This document shows positions 57,199-64,000 of a stretch of 64,000 bases of DNA, piece after piece. Origin of the DNA: Cornus controversa (taxonomy: Eukaryota; Streptophyta; Magnoliopsida; Cornales; Cornaceae); NCBI GenBank assembly GCA_026545225.1, contig CM048848.1, positions 19,818,806 to 19,882,805 on the forward strand, read 5' to 3'. The notes beneath the pieces are model-generated. The model had not been told where the DNA came from and did no database searches. It was given only the letters and a program-made list of their open reading frames with translations. Within the stretch, counting starts at the first letter, position 1. The number at the start of each line of letters is the position of its first letter. A program made the translations under genes and the position numbers.

Positions 57199-60100
57199 TT
57201 TAAAGGAAAAGACGACTACCTCACAGGCGCTATTGTAACCCCACAGAAGGAAGACCCAAAATTCCGAACCTGGAGATCTAAAAATAATATGGTAATGTCG
57301 TGGTTGATTAATACCATGGACAATGAAATTGGGCAGAATTTCATGTTCTATGGAACCGCAAAAGAAGTTTGGGATGCAGCGAAGGAGACGTACTCCGACA
57401 ACGACAATACAGCAGAACTGTTAGAGATTATAAGCAGTCTCCATGATTTGCAGCAAGGGGATCTCTCCATCACACAATACTATAACACTCTTACCTGTTT
57501 TTTGCAACAATTGGATGTCTTCGAAGAACTTGATTGGGATTGCCCTGGGGACACAGCTAAATACAGGAAAATAGTCGAGAAGGAGAGAGTCTCAAAATTC
57601 CTACTTGGTCTAAACAAAAACCTTGATGAAGTTAGGGGGAGAGTATTGGGGAAGAGGCCTTTACCCTCAATCCGGGAAGCTTTCTCCAAAGATGTGTCGA
57701 GAAGAAAGCAGGAAGAAGATCATGATGGGAAATCAAAGCACTGCAAATATTCCAGAAAGTTCAGCTCTTGCAACTCGTGGAATGAATCCCACCAGTGACA
57801 ATTGAACTCGCAAAGGCAAGCCTTGGTGTGATCACTATCACAAGCCTGGACATACCAAAGAGACATGCTGGAAAATTCATGGAAAGCTAGCCGACTGGAA
57901 ACCAAATAGACCATCTCAGGATAGAGAAGGTCATGGTCTAGCAGCCACTACAGATGACCAACCAACAACCGAAGCTGTACCCTTCAGCAAAGCACAGATT
58001 GAGATGTTGTAGAAGATGTTCAACCAACTTCAGTCAAGTCCAACAACACCAATCATCAGCACAGGTTCAGTAGCACAAAAAGGTACATTCCTAAGTACTC
58101 TTGGAGCCAAAACCAAGAATCTAACTTCATAGATTATTGACTCTAGAGCATCTGATCACATGACTGGGGATGCCTCCTTATTCCAAAAGTGCAACCCGTG
58201 TTCTGAAAAATACAAAGTGAGAATAGCAGATGGTTCTCTATCCACTGTGGCTGGTATTGGGTCAATTAGCATCTCAAAGACCCTTGTATTAAATTCCGTG
58301 TTATTGGTTCCTTATCTGACCTGTAAACTTTTATCCATTAGCAAAATTACTAGAGATATGAGTTGTGTTGCTAAATTCTTTCCCACTCATTGTGAATTTC
58401 AAGACTTGGATTCGGGGAGGACGATTGGCAATGCTAAGGAAAGTGAAGGGCTCTACCTCCTCAAGAGTGATAATCAGTTTGAAAAACAATCTCGAAGTGC
58501 TCATAGTGCAGAGAGTCAGTCTGTTATAAATTCCAATTCTGTTCCAGTTTCCAATAATGAAAGTGCAATTATGTTGTGGCATTTTCGATTAGGTCACCCA
58601 AGTTTCATGTATCTTGAAAAGTTGTTTCCTTCTTTATTTATTAGAAAAAACTCAAAGTCTTTCCAGTGTGAAATTTGTCAATTGTCCAAACATACTCGAA
58701 ATACTTATCCAATTCAACCATACAAGGAATCACAACCATTCTCAGTTATACATAGTGATATTTGGGGACCCTCTCGAGTCAATAGTATTACAGGAACCCG
58801 ATGGTTTATCTCTTTTGTTGATGATCATTCTAGAGTTACCTGGATATTCCTTATGAAAGAAAAATCTAAGGCAGGACCAATCTTTAAAAAATTTCACTCA
58901 ATGATCCAAACTCAATTCCTTGCCAATGTTTAAATTTTCAGAACAAACAATGCCAAGGAATACTTTCATTCTATTCTTGGGGATTATCTCCTTGATCATG
59001 GGATAATTCATCAGAGTTCTTGCATACACACCCCACGGAAAAATGGGATAGCTGAGAGGAAAAATTGACACCTATTAGAAGTTGCTCGTTCTGTCATGTT
59101 CACAAGTCATGTCCCAAAACATTTATGGGGGGAAGCTATCCTTACCACTGCCTATCTTATAAATCGTATGCCTTTAAGAGTCTTGAATTTCCAAACTCCG
59201 TGCCAGGTACACACTCAAGTCTATCCTCAATCCAGACTCATCTCGTCTTTGCCACTAAAAGTCTTCGGTTGCTCAGCGTTTGTCCACATACCTCTACATC
59301 AAAAAAGTAAACTAGATCCCAAAGCCATAAAATGTCTAGTCCTTCGATACTCTCCTCACCAAAAAGTTTACAAATGTTACTCTCCCACTACTCGGAAGTT
59401 CTATAACTCAATGGATGTCACCTTCTTTGAGAATCAGCCCTTCTACTCCAAAACTCATATTCAGGGGGAGAATTCCATAGTCCAGAAGAATATCAGTTTT
59501 GGCAAGATGTGGATACCCCATTTGTACCTTCCACCGACTCAAGTTAATCTCCTCTGGGTAACTCCACCACTCTTCCACATGTGCCTATTCTAATTTAGTC
59601 AGCACCCGAACCATCCGTTCATTTTGAACCCACTCCACAAAGTCCTCAGGTTCTGACCCAACAAGGAAAATCAAGGATATTTAAAGGGATTGTTTATTCA
59701 AGAAAGCAGACCACCGCTCAAAGGGAGGTAGATCAACTCACTTTTCCTGAACAGAACCAAGCGTCCGCTCTAAATCCAGTCACTCCTACTCAAGGTAACA
59801 CAGATTCTTATCCTTGTAATGATCTTGATATTCCTATTGCTCAAAGGAAAGGTGTTAAGTCATGCACTAGGCACCCAATCTCAAACTTTGTGACATATGA
59901 GAGACCGTCTCCGTCCTACTATGTTTTTACCTCAAATCTGTCCAGCATAGATGTTCCAAGCTGTATACAAGAGGCTCTAAAACACCTTGAATGGAAGGAA
60001 GCAGTTAATGAACAAATTTGGGCTCTTGAGAAGAATGGTACTTGGGAACTCACAGAACTTCCCAAAGACAAACAACTTGTGGGATGCAAGTGGATATTCA

Positions 60101-60684
60101 ATGTTATGTACAAGGCAGATGGAAGTGTTGATCGATATAAGGCGAGACTGGTAGCCAAGGGATTCACTCAAACTTACGGGATTGATTATCAGGAAACTTT
60201 CGCCCCAGTCGCTAAGTTAAATACAGTGCGGGTACTTCTATCCTTGGCAGCCAATTTGGATTAGCCTCTACACCAACTTGATGACAAGAATGCATCCCTT
60301 AATGGAGACTTAGAGGATGAAGTCTATATGGAGATTCCTCCTGGTTTTGAGGACTCAAGCAATATCAACCTTGTCTGCAAACTAAGGAAATCTCTTTATG
60401 GCCTTAAACAGTCACCACGGGCTTGGTTTAAGAGATTTACTATAGCAGTCAAGAAGCATGGATACACTCAAGGCCAATCAAATCACACCTTGTTCATCAA
60501 AAAATCTCCTGAAGGAAAACTTACTATCCTCATTGTATATGTGGATGATATTATCTTGACAGGAGATCATAAAGAAGAGATAAGACTGTTAAAGAGTACT
60601 CTTGCAAAGGAATTTGAAATCAAGGATCTCGGTGCACTGAGATATTTTCTTGGCATGGAAGTGGCTCGTTCCAGCAAAGGCATT

Positions 60685-60934
60685 TGTAATACCCCGCTCC
60701 AACACATGGTATGATATTGTCCGCTTTGGGCCTGAGCCCGCACGGTTTTGTTCTTGGGTTTTACCCCAAAAGGCCTCATACCATTTGAAGAGAACATACT
60801 ACATATAAGCACATCCCCTTTTCCACACCCAGGCGATGTGGGATTGAGCACCCTGTACCCTGTCAGTGTGGTAGCTCAGCCCAGTGTCTGTATTCGCACC
60901 CGCCCACTCTCACCCGTCCACAAGGGTTACTATA
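60685..60934. mobile_element. Solo-LTR/TRIM-like insertion inside the Copia fossil
   Basis: It starts TGTAATACCCCGCTCC and ends ...CAAGGGTTACTATA, with GCATT on both sides (60680-60684 and 60935-60939) as a 5-bp target-site duplication. It contains CACGGTTTTGTTCTTGGG and CCCAAAAGGCCTCATACCAT, shared with 18684-18900. Confidence 0.8.
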
Positions 60935-61754
60935 GCATTTCCGTCTCTCAGCGGAAGTATACACTAGATTTGCTCAAAGAAACAGGTATGCTCGGTTGTA
61001 AGCCTTCAGATACACCTATGGACCCTTCCAACAAACTCGACCTGAAGGGAAGCTCTACCCAGGTTAACAAAGGGAGGTACCAAAGACTAGTAGGTAAACT
61101 GATTTACTTGTCCCACACACGACCAGATATCAGTTTTCCTGTTAGTGTGGTTAGTCAGTTTATGAACAACCCTACTAATGAGCCTTGAAGCAGTTTACAA
61201 AATTATCAGATATCTCAAAAAGACTCTAGGGAAAGGGATTTTCTTTAAAAAGGGGACAAACCGTAGCATGGAAATCTTCTCAGATGCAGACTAGGCTGGA
61301 TCCCTAATTGATCGCAGATCTTCCTCAGGCTACTATTCCTATGTGTGGGGAAACCTCGTTACATGGAGAAGTAAGAAGCAGTCAGTAGTAGCTCGAAGTA
61401 GTGCTGAGGCTGAATTCAGGGCTATGGCTCACGGAATATGTGAAGGAATGTGGCTCAAAAGACTCCTAGATGAACTGACAACTCCTACTGAAAGCCCAAT
61501 AAAAATGTTGTGTGACAATCATACTACTATCAGTATTGCGAAGAATCCGGTTCACCATGACAGAACTAAACATGTTGAAATTGATGATCACTTCATCAAA
61601 GAGAAGATCGATCAGGGAATCATCAAGATGATCTATACTCCTTTAAGTCTCCAAACCGCAGATATCCTCACCAAGGCTCTCAACCAAGATCACTTTGAGG
61701 TTCTTCTTTCCAAGCTGGGAATGATTGACATTTACTGCCCAGGTTGAGGGGGAG

Positions 61755-62089
61755 TGTGGAATTTTTGGTGTGCAATCAGAGGAAATCTCGGATTGCATTT
61801 CCTTATTTATTAGTTTCCAAAATAAAGAGTGGAGGATAATTACTATCCGAATCTCCATGATTTATGGCTTACTCATCTCCTTGATTTATGGCTTAGTCAC
61901 TTCCTAGAATCAAGGAGTTTCTGTTTTTACTTCCTAAAATCAAGGAGTTGAGTTACCTAATTGTGTGGTTATCCTCTCCTATTTATTCTGCTATTCTTGT
62001 CTATCCTAGAACAAGGATGTGAGAAGAATTTTCCCTCATATTTTTTCTATAAAAAATTCTCTTATATTTTTCTATAAAGATTCTACTCA
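61755..62089 (+). repeat. Partial 3' LTR of the Copia fossil
   Basis: It begins TGTGGAATTTTTGGTG right after the purine tract GAGGGGGAG. It runs about 335 bp with TCAAGGAGTT repeats and stops where the F-box copy C sequence (ATCTGGGATACCCCG) starts, with no CA-type end seen. Confidence 0.75.
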
Positions 62090-62678
62090 TATCTGGGATA
62101 CCCCGTCCGCCCCATACTCGTTGGTATATCAAAGCTAGTGTTGGATTGGGATTTGATTCAATAACTAATGACTTCAAGGTTGTACAAATCGTGCGTTGTA
62201 AATCGTATGGTGCCTACAGGAAGGGTTGCCAAGTTGAGATATACAGCTTAAATACCAATTCTTGGAGAAAATTAGATATCAGTGTACCAGCTAAAATAAG
62301 GTACCAATCCTGGAGCTCAGTATGTACCAACAATAGGATCATCTGTTGGTGGGCTGTGCTCAAAGATGTGGGTGGCGTCATCCTTTCATTTGATGTGCCT
62401 GATGAAGTCTTCTTAATCACACTAGTGCCATCATATTATGGAGCTTTTGTGGGAAAGGATAGGTTTACAAGGGCTATTGTGCCTTTCGATGACTCCACTG
62501 CACTGATTGTTTATACTCCACAACTCTGGAAAGTTGTTCCTCTACAAGCATGGTATCCAAGAAATCAAGTATCTTAGAATTCAAACAAAATTCAATATCT
62601 CTTATGTCCTCGGTTACAAGGAAAGCTTAATTTCAGTCAATGGAGGAAGAAATGTGTTACAAGAACAAACCATGGAGT
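62090..62678 (+). pseudogene. F-box protein gene copy C, 5'-truncated with internal deletion
   Basis: It starts within the FBA domain (SGIPRPPHT position, copy A about 40930), so there is no F-box. It follows copy A closely to IVYTPQ, then about 140 bp are missing compared with copy A, shifting the frame (LWKVVPLQAWYPRNQVS, stop). The old 3' end (to QTME-TGA, 62678) is still readable in another frame. It is a dead copy, joined directly to the broken Copia LTR. Confidence 0.93.
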
Positions 62679-63650
62679 GATGTAGTTATGAACAGCTGTT
62701 TTATTTGTTTGCCAACTCCATTTGAAGCTAGCTATATCAAAGGGATTCCAACTCCAGTTACAGAGTATTTCCTATACTCCACATTTTTCAAAAATACTCA
62801 TTTTTTACTTTGAAATAATTCTAATAATTCTGGTCTAATCGACTCTTAAAGATAGACTCTTTTGCACTTTGTCTGTTGCTAATACTCCTCCAAACAGAGA
62901 AGCCCTTGGATATTCGAATATGCCACTCGATATATCTCTAGATCTTTTCGATATCTTGGCATCTGTGTTGGTGTCTCTTTTGCATTCTCAGCTGTTCATG
63001 AAGGGGTCATCCATAGTGAGTGCTCCTTTGTTGGCTATTCTTGCTATTTTGATTTTCATGTTGATCTGCTATTGTGGGGTATGCCCCAGGTAGGATGTCT
63101 AGATACTTTTTTTTTTCATTGCAAATACAACCTTTTTAAATTAGTAAAAGATAAAAGAATTTTCAGAATTATATTTAGACATTACTCACTCTAGGAGGAA
63201 AAGACACTATATGTTGGTTGCTTAATTGACTGTCTTAATTCTATGTTAGTGATAATAATCCCATAAAAAATTGGTTCATATAGTATATTAGCTACATCAG
63301 AGTATTGAAAAACCGTTGTATCTTTATGTTGAGATCATGTTTAACAGTCTCTAGGTCGTGCCTATTCAAATAAGAAAGAAGGATATACGATGGTCCATGA
63401 GCCCATGAGCTTGTTTGCCCAAGTTTTAATGTCAAAAGAAACATCTGGGGACGTTTTAGTCCATCCTCTATTACAAGGGCATTTTGAGTATTTCTACAGC
63501 CATTTAATCATTCCTAAGTATGAATTACATTGTTGTATCACATTCTTATCATGACAGCCCCCTCATATTGAGAATTAGCACTAAAACCTTGAGGGTCATT
63601 TTTGGAATTTCACTAAGTAAGGCCTTGTTTGGCTGAATGATATTATTTAT
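62679..63650. repeat. Shared 3' flank of the F-box copies (copy C)
   Basis: Third copy of the flank, homologous to 43889-44752 and 56058-57198, with about 100 bp missing around 63176 relative to copy B. It ends with AAGGCCTTGTTTGGCTGAAT. Confidence 0.9.
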
Positions 63651-64000
63651 ATGTTCATTACATGAGTATTAATTTAGCTACAATGCATTTTTAAATTTAG
63701 TTCAATACGTATTCGTAATGTACACACTAACAGCCTATTTAAGGCCTTGTTTGGCATTAAGTGTGTGAGCAATTGGATAGGGAGCTCCAGCTGAGTGACA
63801 AGTGTCCTTGTGAGGCTGCAAGTGCTCCAAATGTCTAGAATGATCTACTGATGTAGAAGATACCATAGTGCCCTCAGCTGTCCTTACATTAATATACAAG
63901 AATATGGAATATTCAATGGGGAGCCTTGCCATTTCAAGGAAGAGCCAATGATTGGCCATTTTTGAAATCAGCAAAAGGACAAGTTGGCAGCTGTCAACCT
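63651..64000. other. Window end; no gene recognised
   Basis: AAGGCCTTGTTTGGC recurs at 63742 after the copy at 63613; such strings are common termini of plant miniature transposons, so a MITE end is possible. The 79-codon minus frame 63974-63735 has no recognisable domain. Confidence 0.35.

Larger units (their letters stand above)
57199..62089 (+). mobile_element. Ty1/Copia retrotransposon fossil without 5' LTR
   Basis: Parts in Copia order: gag (about 57200-57990), protease region (about 58130), GAG-pre-integrase and integrase (58570-59330), reverse transcriptase (59980-60680) with YVDDIILTGD, RNase H (61340-61740) with SSAEAEFRAM and ADILTKAL, polypurine tract, partial 3' LTR. The reading frame is interrupted several times and a 250-bp LTR-like repeat is inserted in the reverse transcriptase region. 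The 5' LTR and primer site are absent. Both edges abut pieces of the duplicated F-box unit. Confidence 0.93.

Noticed and set aside
57199-62089. Complete autonomous Copia element
   Set aside because: It lacks the 5' LTR and primer site, has a truncated 3' LTR and is interrupted; it is a fossil.

Overview
This is nuclear DNA of a flowering plant, most likely a eudicot; I cannot name family or genus. The evidence is plant F-box genes, fragments of plant gene families (FORKED-like/VAN3-binding, CYCA1-type cyclin, LIFEGUARD/BI-1-like, Pumilio, PP1 inhibitor-3, alpha-glucan phosphorylase, receptor kinase), a plastid ccsA fragment, a plant mitovirus fossil, and L1, RTE, SINE, Gypsy and Copia repeats. 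Only one protein gene looks intact, the F-box gene at 40237-41664. The rest is repeats, relics and pieces of genes.

Layout. 1-3.8 kb: an L1-type LINE on the minus strand whose 3' end lies off the window. 3.8-5.0 kb: unassigned sequence. 5.0-7.1 kb: broken endogenous mitovirus polymerase, minus strand. 7.5-8.0 and 12.7-27.9 kb: a large AT-rich tandem array with a higher-order period of about 1.05-1.1 kb and G-rich, telomere-like boxes always on the + strand. The array is interrupted by a segment with a tandemly duplicated FORKED-like pseudogene and a SINE (8.0-12.7 kb), an unidentified insert (14.8-15.3 kb), a TRIM-like repeat (18.6-18.9 kb), a plastid ccsA fragment (24.2-24.5 kb) and a 5'-truncated RTE LINE (25.4-27.0 kb). 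27.9-31.5 kb: 5'-truncated Gypsy remnant with a long 3' LTR. 31.5-36.3 kb: tandem and dispersed repeats, LTR fragments and a glucan phosphorylase exon.

36.3-64 kb is an F-box neighbourhood built by duplication. The intact gene is followed by three cyclin-A exons, then a second copy of the F-box 3' end. Two more copies (54.3-57.2 and 62.1-63.7 kb) are broken. A Copia fossil lacking its 5' LTR and truncated in its 3' LTR sits exactly between them.

The most interesting system is a pair of elements in opposite orientation, 36271-39564 and 46557-50415. They share the same two distinct ends (alpha about 300 bp, beta about 230 bp), both starting with a GGGCCYGTTTRG-like terminus. The second carries + strand exon pieces of three unrelated host genes (LIFEGUARD/BI-1-like, Pumilio, PP1 inhibitor-3), so it resembles a gene-capturing (Pack-type) non-autonomous DNA transposon. 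The first is bracketed by direct repeats of about 220-290 bp that meet its ends exactly. I found no transposase, so the superfamily is unassigned.
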